Origin: DATJPR01 sp963811705
GTDB lineage: Bacteria > Bacteroidota > Ignavibacteria > UBA10030 > UBA6906
Direction: 5' to 3'
DNA: 64,000 nucleotides
NCBI GenBank assembly: GCA_963811705.1
Contig: CAWESL010000007.1
Span: 744,001-808,000 of the forward strand
Shown: in pieces, positions 1-8,244 of the stretch
Layout: every line of letters begins with the position of its first letter
Position numbering within the stretch: the first letter of the stretch is position 1
Program-made: the position numbers and the translations under genes
Notes under the pieces: model-generated
Seen by the model: only the letters and a program-made list of their open reading frames with translations
Database searches by the model: none
Told to the model about the DNA's origin: nothing

Positions 1-704
1 GCGGGTACAGAACGTCGGACGGCGGAAAGACCTGGAATGCCCTCTCCGACCGACTCCCGGTGGTCCCGAAGGCGCTTGCGCTGTATCCCCGTGTGAAAAC
101 AAGAGTGCTGGCCGCGGGAAATCAAGGAGTGTTCATCTCGACAGACGGCGGGACCTCGTGGATCCATTCCTTTCCCATCGCCGACCGCTACGACGTCCGC
201 TCGTTCACCTTCATGCCGACCGATGTCAGCATCGTCTACGCGGCAACAGGCAATACCGCCTCGGTCATCAGTCGTGATGGGGGATTTCATTGGGAGCCCT
301 CCCGCTACGGCATTGACACAAAGTCGATCAACCTGATCACCCTCGACGACCAGGACCCTTCGATTGCCTATGCGTGGACGCCGCAAGGCGAATCCTACAG
401 GACGACAAATGCCGGAATGGAATGGAACCGCTACGCCCCACCGTGGTCTTCCACCGACACGGTAATCATCGCTGTCGACCGTTACCAGCCTTCGAAGGCC
501 GTGGCTTGCACCAATCATCACCTGCTCTATTATACTGCGAACGGTGGCGGGACCTGGTTTCCGTTCGGGGCTCACGATCTCCCGGGCACTGTCACTGCAC
601 TCCTCTGGAATGAAAATGCCGGGATCGTCTACGCGGCGGTACGGCACAAAGGACTCTTCATGCTTTCCCTGCGCGCGTTGATTGCTTCGCTCACAGCCGG
701 TTGA
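1..704 (+). CDS. BNR/Asp-box repeat (sialidase-like beta-propeller) protein, 3' end
   Basis: The reading frame is open from base 3 and continues before the window, so only the C-terminal part of about 234 residues is seen. It carries Asp-box motifs of the form SxDGGxxW: SDGGKTW just inside the window edge, STDGGTSW, SRDGGFHW, and a weaker TANGGGTW. Such boxes mark blades of beta-propellers in sialidases, YCF48-like photosystem factors and many secreted FCB proteins. No C-terminal sorting domain is visible; it ends shortly after the last blade. A GTG at 60 could be called as a start, but the motif upstream of it shows that the protein extends further. Enzymatic activity cannot be inferred. The stop overlaps the beginning of the next gene, so it may be co-transcribed with the phenylacetate-like cluster. 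Confidence 0.75.
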   Translation, partial: GYRTSDGGKTWNALSDRLPVVPKALALYPRVKTRVLAAGNQGVFISTDGGTSWIHSFPIADRYDVRSFTFMPTDVSIVYAATGNTASVISRDGGFHWEPSRYGIDTKSINLITLDDQDPSIAYAWTPQGESYRTTNAGMEWNRYAPPWSSTDTVIIAVDRYQPSKAVACTNHHLLYYTANGGGTWFPFGAHDLPGTVTALLWNENAGIVYAAVRHKGLFMLSLRALIASLTAG

Positions 705-706
705 AA

Positions 707-1483
707 ATGATGCCCGCAAATGCTGTTGAGACAACCCTCGATGGTGCGATCGCAGTCGTTCGCCTCAATCGGCCGGAGGTACTGAACGCCCTGAATTACG
801 CGCTGATGGATGAACTGGTTGCCGCGGTCGAGCGTCTGGACAACGACGAGGGAATCCGGTGTATCGTTCTCACCGGCAACGAACGGGCCTTCGCCGCGGG
901 CGCAGACATCAAGGAAATGGCTGATGCGACGGCGGTCGAGATGTTCCTGCGCGATCGATTCTCACAGTGGGAACGCATACGGAAGATCAAGAAGCCCCTT
1001 ATCGCAGCCGTGAACGGGTTCGCCCTCGGCGGCGGTTGTGAACTGGCAATGGCATGCGACATGATCGTGGCGGGCGATACTGCGCAATTCGGGCAACCGG
1101 AAATTTCCATCGGGGTAATTCCGGGTGCGGGGGGAACGCAGCGTCTGACACGCGCGACCGGAAAAGTCCGCGCGATGGAAATGGTGCTCACCGGGAAACC
1201 AATTTCTGCGGACGAAGCATTCCGCCGGGGTCTCGTCAATTGTGTCGTCCCCCCCGAAACCGTCGTCGCCGAAGCCGTTGCTTTGGCCAGGGTCGTCGCT
1301 TCGAAACCTCCTCTTGCCATCAGGCTCGCGAAGGAAGCGGTTCTGAAGGCGATGGATTCGCCGCTGAGCGAGGGACTCGAATTTGAGCGCAAGAATTTCT
1401 ATCTCCTGTTTGCATCGGAAGACCAGAAGGAAGGGATGCTCGCATTTCTCGAGAAACGCAATCCCCGGTGGAAGGGACGCTGA
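707..1483 (+). CDS. Enoyl-CoA hydratase/isomerase (crotonase family), PaaF-like
   Basis: A 258-residue crotonase predicted to hydrate trans-2-enoyl-CoA to 3-hydroxyacyl-CoA in the cytoplasm. Oxyanion-hole segments are AAGADIKEM and ALGGGCELAMACD. Both catalytic glutamates of true hydratases are present, about Glu112 (in GGCEL) and Glu132 (in QPEIS), followed by the typical GVIPGAGGTQRLTR segment. Length equals the family norm. Start is uncertain: TTG at 701, ATG at 707 or ATG at 710 are all in frame; ATG 707 is chosen because it restores a normal N-terminus. The stop overlaps the ATG of the next crotonase gene (TGATG), implying translational coupling. Context with PaaG-, PaaA-, PaaH- and PaaJ-like genes suggests the PaaF step (2,3-dehydroadipyl-CoA hydration), but a general fatty-acid role is possible. 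Confidence 0.9.
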   Translation: MMPANAVETTLDGAIAVVRLNRPEVLNALNYALMDELVAAVERLDNDEGIRCIVLTGNERAFAAGADIKEMADATAVEMFLRDRFSQWERIRKIKKPLIAAVNGFALGGGCELAMACDMIVAGDTAQFGQPEISIGVIPGAGGTQRLTRATGKVRAMEMVLTGKPISADEAFRRGLVNCVVPPETVVAEAVALARVVASKPPLAIRLAKEAVLKAMDSPLSEGLEFERKNFYLLFASEDQKEGMLAFLEKRNPRWKGR

Positions 1484-2259
1484 TGGAAACGCTCTCCATC
1501 ACCACCGAGCAGGCGGTCCGCATTATTGTCCTGAACCGGCCGGAACGCTACAACGCGTTCAACGATGGGATGAAGAACGAATTGAAGTCGGCCTTGAAAG
1601 ATGCATCGCGTGACGACTCCGTGCGGTGTCTGGTGATCCGGGGAGCAGGCGACAAAGCGTTTTGCTCGGGACAGGACTTGAAGGATTTCACGGAAGAACG
1701 CCGATCGCTGAAGGATTCCCTCCTCTCCTATTATAATCCGATCATTACATCGATCAGGACCATGCAAAAACCTGTCGTCGCGATGATCAACGGCGTCGCT
1801 GCGGGTGCCGGTTGCAGCCTCGCCCTTGCCTGTGACATGCGAATCATGGCTTCGACGGCGAAATTGATCGAGGTCTTCATCCGGATCGGCCTCGTACCCG
1901 ACTCGGGGTCGCATTGGTTTCTCCCACGCCTTGTGGGATTGGCGAGGGCCTTCGAGTACGCCGCAACCGGGAGGGACATCTCCGCAGACGAGGCCGAGCG
2001 GGTCGGGCTTGTGAATCGGGTGGTGGAGCCCGGGCAACTCGAGGCTGACACTCTTGCTCTTGCACGATCGCTCGCCCAAATGCCGACGAAGGCCATCGGG
2101 ATGATCAAGAAATCCCTGAACCGGGCACTTTCCACCGACCTGGAGGCGTTGCTAGAGTACGAAGCCAGAATCCAACAAGCCGCCTCGGAAACTGCGGACC
2201 ATCAGGAAGGACTCAAGGCATTCCTGGAAAAACGGCCGGCGCACTTCACGGGGAGATAA
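1483..2259 (+). CDS. paaG: PaaG-like 1,2-epoxyphenylacetyl-CoA isomerase (crotonase family)
   Basis: A 258-residue crotonase. Unlike the preceding gene it lacks the two hydratase glutamates: the first site reads AGAGCSLALACD and the second reads GLVPDSGS followed by W.LPRLVG. An aspartate at about position 140 in that motif, with the following SHWFLPRLVG, matches the PaaG isomerase subfamily, where the corresponding Asp is catalytic (Asp136 in the E. coli enzyme). PaaG converts ring-1,2-epoxyphenylacetyl-CoA to the oxepin. ATG 1483 overlaps the upstream stop and has a GGAAGGGA ribosome-binding site; a GTG at 1468 is less likely. The subfamily call is good, but the physiological substrate is inferred from context. 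Confidence 0.85.
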   Translation: METLSITTEQAVRIIVLNRPERYNAFNDGMKNELKSALKDASRDDSVRCLVIRGAGDKAFCSGQDLKDFTEERRSLKDSLLSYYNPIITSIRTMQKPVVAMINGVAAGAGCSLALACDMRIMASTAKLIEVFIRIGLVPDSGSHWFLPRLVGLARAFEYAATGRDISADEAERVGLVNRVVEPGQLEADTLALARSLAQMPTKAIGMIKKSLNRALSTDLEALLEYEARIQQAASETADHQEGLKAFLEKRPAHFTGR

Positions 2260-2276
2260 GAACGGAGGGTACGATA

Positions 2277-3122
2277 ATGCAGACACCGCAAACAACAACG
2301 CGCAGTGCCGCGGAGCGCGAGGTCGCGATGGCCGGCAAGCTATCCCGTCGGGAATCCATTGAACACCCGGACGAGATGAGCGACGAATATTTTGAACTCC
2401 TCACCAATCTCATGACCCAACAGGCGGATTCGGAGCTGGCCGGAGGGTTTGGCTATGTTCCCTGGATTATGCGGGCGCCGACGACGGAAGAGAAACTGGT
2501 GGTTTCCCAGATCGTCCGCGATGAAGTCCGACACGGCCGCGCGATGTACCGTCTTCTGGAAGACATCGGCGTCCCCGTCGATGATTATGTCGAACAATTC
2601 GACTTCACATATCGCGTCGAAGGCAAAACCGATCTCGGGGCGACGCGTGCCGGAACCGACAAACGGGTGAATATCTTCTACTATCCGATCGACTCCTGGG
2701 CGGACTTCGTGATGTTCAATTTTCTCATGGATCGCGGTGCCGGCCACCAGCTCGAGGATGTCCGCGATTCCTCCTACGGACCCTGGCGGAGAGAGATCGA
2801 GAGGATTTTCAAAGAAGAGCAGACACATGTCGCACATGGCGACTACTGGGTAAAGCGGCTCGCACTCGATCCCAAAACCCGTCCGGTGATCCAGGCGGCG
2901 CTGGAGCGGTGGTGGCCGCGCGTCATGGCGATCTTCGGACGACCCGGCTCCCGGAAGAACGCCCGATATCGGGCGTTGCGGCTAAAGCTCCGCGACAACG
3001 ACGATGTCCGGAAGACATTCGAAAAGGAGGTACGGGAAAAGGCGGAGTCGTGGGGACTCGTAATCCCTGAGTGGATTCCGGACTGGCAGCGCCTCCCCGA
3101 AGATGCCGTGATCAGCGGCTAA
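2277..3122 (+). CDS. PaaA-like diiron oxygenase subunit (phenylacetyl-CoA epoxidase family)
   Basis: A 281-residue ferritin-like four-helix protein of the phenylacetic acid catabolic (PaaA/PaaC) family. Carboxylate/histidine iron-ligand motifs are visible: an early Glu (DSELAG), DEVRH at about residue 83-87, a MDRGAGHQLEDV segment with Asp/Glu, and EEQTHVAHG near residue 180. The family-typical SSYGPW and WWP motifs are also present. PaaA of enteric bacteria is about 309 residues and works in the PaaABCE complex that epoxidises phenylacetyl-CoA. Here no paaB, paaC, paaD or paaE flanks the gene, and the sequence is diverged (a charged C-terminal tail). It sits 17 nt after paaG with a GGAGGG ribosome-binding site. 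It may be a stand-alone oxygenase or depend on partners elsewhere. Confidence 0.82.
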   Translation: MQTPQTTTRSAAEREVAMAGKLSRRESIEHPDEMSDEYFELLTNLMTQQADSELAGGFGYVPWIMRAPTTEEKLVVSQIVRDEVRHGRAMYRLLEDIGVPVDDYVEQFDFTYRVEGKTDLGATRAGTDKRVNIFYYPIDSWADFVMFNFLMDRGAGHQLEDVRDSSYGPWRREIERIFKEEQTHVAHGDYWVKRLALDPKTRPVIQAALERWWPRVMAIFGRPGSRKNARYRALRLKLRDNDDVRKTFEKEVREKAESWGLVIPEWIPDWQRLPEDAVISG

Positions 3123-3126
3123 TGCG

Positions 3127-4014
3127 ATGCCAGAAAACGCCCCCCTCAGCGTCGGGGTAGTCGGCACCGGGACGATGGGGTCCGGCATCGCCCAGGTGGC
3201 TGCGATGCACGGTCATACCGTTCTTCTCTACGACATCGATGCCGCGGCGATATCCCGCGGCATCGAAGCAATTGAGCGTGGCCTGCAGAAAATTGAGGAG
3301 AAGGGGAAGATCGACCCTGCAGAGGCCCGATCAATCCTTGGGCGCATTCACCGAACATCAACGCTTGGAGAACTTGCCCGGACGAACATCGTGATCGAGG
3401 CCGCCGTGGAGGACCTCGCCATCAAGCGTGCAGTCATCCGCGAATTGTCCCGGACCGCTTCCCCCCATTTACTGTTCGCCTCCAACACATCCTCCCTTTC
3501 CATCTCTTCGATCGCCGCCGGATCCGTACGACCCGAGAACATCATCGGGATGCACTTCTTCAACCCTGCACCCGTGATGCCGCTCGTCGAAATTGTGAGG
3601 GGAGCGGGCACCTCAGAAGAAACGACGGCGTCGGCTCTCGCTTTCTGCCGCGGGCTTGGGAAGACGGCTGTCGTCTGTGCGGACACTCCGGGGTTCATCG
3701 TCAACCGTGTTGCCCGGCCATTCTACGGAGAAGCCCTCCGCCTGATGGGAGAAGGGATCGCCCGCTTCGAAGAGATCGATCGCATCATGAGAGAAGCCGG
3801 AGGGTTTCGCATGGGGCCCTTCGAACTGATGGATCTCATCGGCATCGACGTCAACTTCGCCGTCACACAGTCCGTCTATGAACAGTTTTCCCGTGAGCCG
3901 CGGTTTCAGCCGCATCCCATCCAGCGCCGGATGGTGGAGGCTGGTACGCTCGGACGGAAAAGCGGGAAGGGGTTCTATACGTACGACGGGCACAAGGACC
4001 GGGGCTCGAAATGA
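3127..4014 (+). CDS. 3-hydroxyacyl-CoA dehydrogenase (PaaH/Hbd-like)
   Basis: A 295-residue NAD-dependent dehydrogenase oxidising 3-hydroxyacyl-CoA to 3-ketoacyl-CoA. The N-terminal Rossmann fold begins with VGVVGTGTMGSGIAQ. The catalytic region contains SNTSSLSIS and MHFFNPAPVMPLVEIV, with the catalytic His at about position 143. NAD-fold to C-terminal-domain junction is GFIVNRVARPFYGEA, and the end GRKSGKGFYTYD is standard. It has one C-terminal HCDH domain, like butyryl-type Hbd enzymes, whereas PaaH proteins of about 475 residues have two; the second appears to be carried by the next gene. ATG 3127 lies four bases after the upstream stop; the stop overlaps the next start (ATGA). Its product would feed the thiolase downstream. 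Confidence 0.92.
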   Translation: MPENAPLSVGVVGTGTMGSGIAQVAAMHGHTVLLYDIDAAAISRGIEAIERGLQKIEEKGKIDPAEARSILGRIHRTSTLGELARTNIVIEAAVEDLAIKRAVIRELSRTASPHLLFASNTSSLSISSIAAGSVRPENIIGMHFFNPAPVMPLVEIVRGAGTSEETTASALAFCRGLGKTAVVCADTPGFIVNRVARPFYGEALRLMGEGIARFEEIDRIMREAGGFRMGPFELMDLIGIDVNFAVTQSVYEQFSREPRFQPHPIQRRMVEAGTLGRKSGKGFYTYDGHKDRGSK

Positions 4015-4703
4015 ACTCCGCTCCTCCCCGTGTCAGGTTGCTCGGCGATGCTTCGCTCTGTCGGGAATTTGCAGAAGTGTTTGCCGACAGGATCGTCGTC
4101 GTCAGCGGCGACACCGGGGAGGATGCTCCGGCAGACATCGGTCTGGAAGTCAGCGTCGCGCATGACCCTGGGAAGGAGCAGAATCTCCGGGCGCTTGAAC
4201 GCAGTGTTCCGTTCCCGGGACTCCTTCTCACCAACGTCGTCGCGTGCCCGCTCTCTGAACAGGTGCGCTGGTTGAGGGCGCCGGGGCGCCTGCTCGGCAT
4301 CGGCCTCCTTCCCTCCGTGTTGCGTGTTCCACTGTTCGAATGCGTCAGGAGTAACGCAGCAGACGACGTCAGCTTCGCATCCTTCCAGCAGTTCGCCGCA
4401 ACCCTGGGCAGGTCAACGACGTTCGTCGGCGATGTCCCGGGACTCGTCCATCCCCGCATCAGGAGCATGATTCTGAATGAGGCGTTCTTTGCTCTCGAAG
4501 AGCATGTCGCAACCCGCTCCGACATTGATCTTGCCATGCGCCTCGGCACAAATTATCCCACCGGCCCCTTTGCCTGGGGACAGGCGGTCGGGCTGCAAAA
4601 CGTCGTCGCCATCCTTCTCGCACTTCAGAGGTTCTATGGAGACGAACGTTATCGGCCGGCACCGCTCCTCCGTGAAGCCGTTCGGAGTGTTCGTTGCGGA
4701 TAA
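4011..4703 (+). CDS. Second half of a split PaaH: HCDH C-terminal domain protein
   Basis: A 230-residue protein. Residues from about 145 onward match a second 3-hydroxyacyl-CoA dehydrogenase C-terminal domain: GLVHPRIRSMILNEAFFALE followed by VATRSDIDLAMRLGTNYP and GPFAWG, the signature of the terminal domain of long PaaH proteins. The first about 110 residues look like a degenerate Rossmann fold: RVRLLGDASLCREFAEVF lacks the GxGxxG motif, and the catalytic HFFNP motif is missing. It therefore is unlikely to bind NAD productively. The start ATG overlaps the stop of the preceding dehydrogenase by four bases, so the two are probably translated together and may form one functional PaaH unit. This could be a fission of a longer gene or a decayed duplicate that kept only the dimer/substrate domain. 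Confidence 0.7.
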   Translation: MNSAPPRVRLLGDASLCREFAEVFADRIVVVSGDTGEDAPADIGLEVSVAHDPGKEQNLRALERSVPFPGLLLTNVVACPLSEQVRWLRAPGRLLGIGLLPSVLRVPLFECVRSNAADDVSFASFQQFAATLGRSTTFVGDVPGLVHPRIRSMILNEAFFALEEHVATRSDIDLAMRLGTNYPTGPFAWGQAVGLQNVVAILLALQRFYGDERYRPAPLLREAVRSVRCG

Positions 4704-4754
4704 TCCGCATATTTCGTTCCTTGATGCAGTGTGTGCAACATCCCGGGACGGTCC

Positions 4755-5447
4755 ATGCGAACAATCGCTCTCTTCGTTTCGCTCACCATTGTTTCCGTGA
4801 GCGCATTCTCCCAGGCAAAGATCTTCATTGCCGGCGGGACGACGTTTTCCATCGGCTCGATCCCGCGTGGAAAAATTGTCGATCATGAACTCACCATTCA
4901 AAATCCGGGGACGGACACTCTCGTGATCGACCGCGTCGACGTTTCCTGCGGCTGCACCGGAAGCATGCTCTCGAAGGATCACATTCCGCCCGGTGGCAGC
5001 GGCTCGCTGCAGATCACCTTCAATTCCAAGAACTTCCGAGGACCGATCCACAAGACGGTGACCCTGAATTCCAACGCTCCGGGCGATCCCGCTGTCCAGA
5101 TCTCGTTTGATGGGACGGTGGTCGAGGAAGTCACCTTCACGCCAGAGTTCCTCTGGTTCCAGGACGTCGAAGTCGGGACGCGCGCAACGAAGACCGTGAC
5201 CATCAAGAACGAAGGGAAGACGGATTTCCGTTTGACGGGATATTCCACCGCCGTCGCAGGCGTAAACGTCAACCTCCCTGCCGGCGATATCCATCCCGGC
5301 GACAGCGTCGTTGTCCCGATTGAGTTTGTCCCCGAGAAAGCGGGACCGATGATCGCCGATCGGATCGTCATCCGGACGACGCATCCCACCCAGCCCGAAA
5401 TTCCCATTGGGTTCTACGGGAACATCCGCACCGGCAAGGAGAAATGA
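4755..5447 (+). CDS. DUF1573 secreted/periplasmic protein with two Ig-like (ASH-type) domains
   Basis: A 230-residue exported protein. The first about 20 residues form a signal peptide (MRTIALFVSLTIVSVSAFSQ). The mature part holds two DUF1573/ASPM-SPD-2-Hydin-like beta domains: the first has the hallmark VSCGCTGSML Cys-x-Cys segment and IPPGGSGSLQITF, the second TVTIKNEGKTDFRLTG and VPIEFVPEKAGP. Such domains are abundant in Bacteroidota envelope proteins but have no assigned activity. ATG 4755 is chosen rather than GTG 4731 because it places the signal peptide at the N-terminus. It lies 51 bp after the split paaH gene and just before the thiolase (its frame ends at 5447, 4 bp before it), so it is embedded in an otherwise metabolic operon, which is odd. 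Confidence 0.85.
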   Translation: MRTIALFVSLTIVSVSAFSQAKIFIAGGTTFSIGSIPRGKIVDHELTIQNPGTDTLVIDRVDVSCGCTGSMLSKDHIPPGGSGSLQITFNSKNFRGPIHKTVTLNSNAPGDPAVQISFDGTVVEEVTFTPEFLWFQDVEVGTRATKTVTIKNEGKTDFRLTGYSTAVAGVNVNLPAGDIHPGDSVVVPIEFVPEKAGPMIADRIVIRTTHPTQPEIPIGFYGNIRTGKEK

Positions 5448-5451
5448 CGAC

Positions 5452-6669
5452 ATGACCGGACGTCCGGACGCGTGGCTCGTGGACGCCGTGCGGACCCCGA
5501 TAGGGCGCTATGGGGGCCGGTTGAAAAGTGTCAGGCCGGACGATCTTTCCGCGCTGGTCATGCGTGCATTGCTTGATCGTACGGCACTCGATCCTTCCAT
5601 CATCGACGACATCTACTGGGGTTGCGCAAACCAGGCGGGAGAAGACAACCGCAACATCGGAAGGATGGCAGCACTGCTGGCGGGGATTCCGTTCACCGTC
5701 CCTGCGACGACCATCAATCGCCTCTGTGGTTCCAGTCTCGATGCAATCGTGTTTGCGGCACAGGCAATCTGGTCGGGTTCGGCATCCGTGATCCTCGCCG
5801 GCGGCGTTGAGAGCATGAGCCGGGCGCCATACTCCGTGCCCAAGAACCCATTGGGGAGCTACGGAAACCTCACAGCGTACGATACGGCGCTGGGCTGGCG
5901 GTATCCGAATCCGGCCATGGAGAAGTTGATCCCCCTGGAAAGCATGGGGGAGACGGCGGAGAACGTCGCCGAGCGGTATGGAATTCGACGCGAGGAGCAG
6001 GATCGGTTTGCGCTCGAAAGTCACCAGAGAGCAATAGCAGCGCAGCAGCAAGGGATCTTTCGGGACGAGATTGTCCCGGTACCGGTCGCGGAAGGCCATG
6101 GAAGCACCGCTTCGGTGATTGCAGATGAAGGGCCGCGGGCCGATACCTCGTTGGCGAAGCTTGCAGCGTTGAAACCGGTGTTCCGTTTGAACGGTAGCGT
6201 GACCGCGGGCAACGCGTCCACGCTCAACGACGGCGCAGCGGCGCTCCTGGTCGTCGAGGCGGAAACTGCACGGAAGCTCCGGCTTCGCCCGCTGGCACGG
6301 GTCATCGCCACAGGCATTGCCGGAATCGATCCGCGGATCATGGGCATGGGGCCCGTCCCCGCGGTCAAGAAGGCCCTGGGCGCCTCCCGGATGTCGATCC
6401 ATGATCTCGATGTGATCGAGCTCAACGAGGCGTTCGCTTCCCAATCACTTGCGGTCATCCGGGAGCTCGCCTTCCCGTCCGACCGGACAAATCCCAACGG
6501 CGGGGCGATCGCGCTCGGTCATCCTCTCGGATGTTCAGGGGCCCGGATTATGACGACCTTGCTCTACGAATTGCGCCGGCGGAACGGCCGCTTCGGTCTG
6601 GCGACGATGTGCATTGGCGTCGGCCAGGGCATTGCCGTGGTCGTCGAACGTGAAAGGAGTTCCTCATGA
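5452..6669 (+). CDS. Acetyl-CoA acyltransferase (thiolase), PaaJ/PcaF-like
   Basis: A 405-residue thiolase of the degradative type, cleaving 3-ketoacyl-CoA with CoA to acetyl-CoA and a shortened acyl-CoA. Active-site elements are RLCGSSLDA with nucleophile Cys92, the NEAFASQ segment, GGAIALGHPLGCSGARI with His357, and MCIGVGQG with Cys387. The opening VDAVRTPIGRYGG plus the AEDNRNIGRMA-like loop fit the beta-ketoadipyl-CoA thiolase group. ATG 5452 follows an AAGGAG site; an upstream in-frame start at 5407 would overlap the DUF1573 gene and is less likely. In this cluster it would perform the last step, giving acetyl-CoA and succinyl-CoA if the substrate is 3-oxoadipyl-CoA. Exact chain specificity cannot be read from sequence. 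Confidence 0.92.
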   Translation: MTGRPDAWLVDAVRTPIGRYGGRLKSVRPDDLSALVMRALLDRTALDPSIIDDIYWGCANQAGEDNRNIGRMAALLAGIPFTVPATTINRLCGSSLDAIVFAAQAIWSGSASVILAGGVESMSRAPYSVPKNPLGSYGNLTAYDTALGWRYPNPAMEKLIPLESMGETAENVAERYGIRREEQDRFALESHQRAIAAQQQGIFRDEIVPVPVAEGHGSTASVIADEGPRADTSLAKLAALKPVFRLNGSVTAGNASTLNDGAAALLVVEAETARKLRLRPLARVIATGIAGIDPRIMGMGPVPAVKKALGASRMSIHDLDVIELNEAFASQSLAVIRELAFPSDRTNPNGGAIALGHPLGCSGARIMTTLLYELRRRNGRFGLATMCIGVGQGIAVVVERERSSS

Positions 6670-7055
6670 TCCCCCGGGAAACCGCGCTGGCATTTGTCGA
6701 TGCCATCAACAAGCACAGCGTGGGGTTGATCGCCGAGCTGATCAGTGACCACCATGTGCTGATCGATTCCCTGGGAACGGTTCTGGAAGGGAGAGACGCG
6801 ATTCGAAAAGCGTGGATCGCGTATTTCTACCTTGTGCCGGATTTCACGATCCGGTGCGATCAGGTGTTCGAGCAGGGAGACTCTGTCGCGATCTTCGGGA
6901 CAGCCGAGGGGACATGCCGTGTCGGCGCGCGCATCGATCCGGGAAATCGATGGTCGATGCCGGCATCATGGCTCGTTTCCCTCCAGGGTGACCGGGTCTC
7001 CCGGTGGCAGATCTTCGCCGACAACGAACCCGTACGGAAGATTCTCGGGGGCTGA
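6666..7055 (+). CDS. NTF2/SnoaL-like small protein
   Basis: A 129-residue protein with the pattern of the NTF2-like fold: helix with ALAFVDAINKHSVGLIAELI, then DHHVLIDSLGTVLEGRDAIRKAW, then beta strands ending SWLVSLQGDRVSRWQIFADNEPV. Members of this superfamily include ketosteroid isomerase-like enzymes, SnoaL cyclases and many uncharacterised proteins. No diagnostic catalytic pair can be assigned. The start ATG overlaps the thiolase stop (ATGA) and has a strong AAAGGAG site, so it is the last member of the same operon. A role in isomerisation or hydrolysis of a pathway intermediate is only a guess. Confidence 0.7.
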   Translation: MIPRETALAFVDAINKHSVGLIAELISDHHVLIDSLGTVLEGRDAIRKAWIAYFYLVPDFTIRCDQVFEQGDSVAIFGTAEGTCRVGARIDPGNRWSMPASWLVSLQGDRVSRWQIFADNEPVRKILGG

Positions 7056-7178
7056 GTCCCGCTGCGGGTGCGAAACGGGCGCTATGGACGATTAAACCGA
7101 TTTCATTCCCGAGTGTCAAAGATATTCCGGATTTGAACAACACGCGGTGCCATCCTCTTCCTATTACGAAATCCGATC

Positions 7179-8240
7179 ATGAAGCTTCCATTAAAAATCG
7201 TCATTCCTGTCCTTGCCGTCCTTGCCCTGATCTCCATTGTCGTCTACCGGTTTGCCGCAGGGAAATCCGCGGCGGACCCGCGCCGGACGCTGGCGCCGTT
7301 GGTGGAGGTCGAACCGCCTCTGAAGCAGCTCGTGGTCTACGAACTCAACTTCACCGGCGATGTTCTTGCCGTCCAGCAGGCCGGCGTCTATGCCAAAGTG
7401 ACCGGGACGCTGGAACACGTCTACGTCGACATGGGAGCGCTCGTATCGCGCGGGCAGTTGCTCGCCCAGATCGACACGACGGAACTCGCACAGCAACGGC
7501 AACAGGCGGCGGCGACGTACGAGAACGCGATGCTGCTGTATCGTCGGAACAAAGGTCTGTTCGAACAGAACCTTGTCGCCCGTCAGGACCTTGACAATGC
7601 CGACGCTGCGATGAAGATCGCGGCGGCGGGATTCGACGCGGCAAAGACCCGCCTGGGCTACGCGTACATCACCGCCCCGTTCGCCGGCTATATCACGCAA
7701 CGATTCCTTGATCCGGGAGCGGTCGTTTCTCAGAACAATGCCACGCTGTTCACCCTTCAGGACATCGACAAACTCAAGGTCATCATCAACATCCTGGAGA
7801 AGGACATCCCGCGCATCAAGATGGGGATGAAGGCGGTCGTAACGGTTGATGCCTTTCCGGGAAAGAAATTCACCGGGACGATCGTTCGCTTCGCCCAGGC
7901 GGTGGACCAGGCGACGCGGACGATGGCCGTCGAGATCGACATCGACAACCACGATCGTACGCTGAAGCCGGGCATGTTCTCGAATGTGGCGATTGCGGTC
8001 GATCAGCATCCCGATGCGATTACCGTCCCGACGATGGCGATCCTGAATGACAATCAGGGGCATTATGTGTTCGCCGTCGAGAAGGATACGGCATACCGTG
8101 TCCCCGTGCAGACCGGGCTCGAGCTCAACGGCAGAACCGAGATTCTCTCGGGGATCGGCGTCTCCCGCCCGGTCATCACGTCCGGGCAGCAGTTCGCAAA
8201 GGATCACAGTCCCGTCCGGATCGAGAAGCGAGGAGAATGA
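7179..8240 (+). CDS. RND efflux periplasmic adaptor (membrane fusion protein)
   Basis: A 353-residue HlyD/AcrA-type adaptor bridging the inner-membrane RND pump and the outer-membrane channel. An N-terminal membrane anchor or uncleaved signal (LKIVIPVLAVLALISIVVYRF) is followed by the split lipoyl/barrel-sandwich halves (AGVYAKVTGTLEHVYVDMGALVSRGQLLAQID and the later ITAPFAGYITQRFLDPGAVV), a helical hairpin (YENAMLLYRRNKGLFEQNLVARQDLDNAD), and a beta-barrel and membrane-proximal domain (VTVPTMAILNDNQGHYVF-like). It has no lipobox. First gene of a three-gene efflux operon; the permease starts 4 bp after its stop. The substrate cannot be predicted. Confidence 0.92.
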   Translation: MKLPLKIVIPVLAVLALISIVVYRFAAGKSAADPRRTLAPLVEVEPPLKQLVVYELNFTGDVLAVQQAGVYAKVTGTLEHVYVDMGALVSRGQLLAQIDTTELAQQRQQAAATYENAMLLYRRNKGLFEQNLVARQDLDNADAAMKIAAAGFDAAKTRLGYAYITAPFAGYITQRFLDPGAVVSQNNATLFTLQDIDKLKVIINILEKDIPRIKMGMKAVVTVDAFPGKKFTGTIVRFAQAVDQATRTMAVEIDIDNHDRTLKPGMFSNVAIAVDQHPDAITVPTMAILNDNQGHYVFAVEKDTAYRVPVQTGLELNGRTEILSGIGVSRPVITSGQQFAKDHSPVRIEKRGE

Positions 8241-8244
8241 CATC

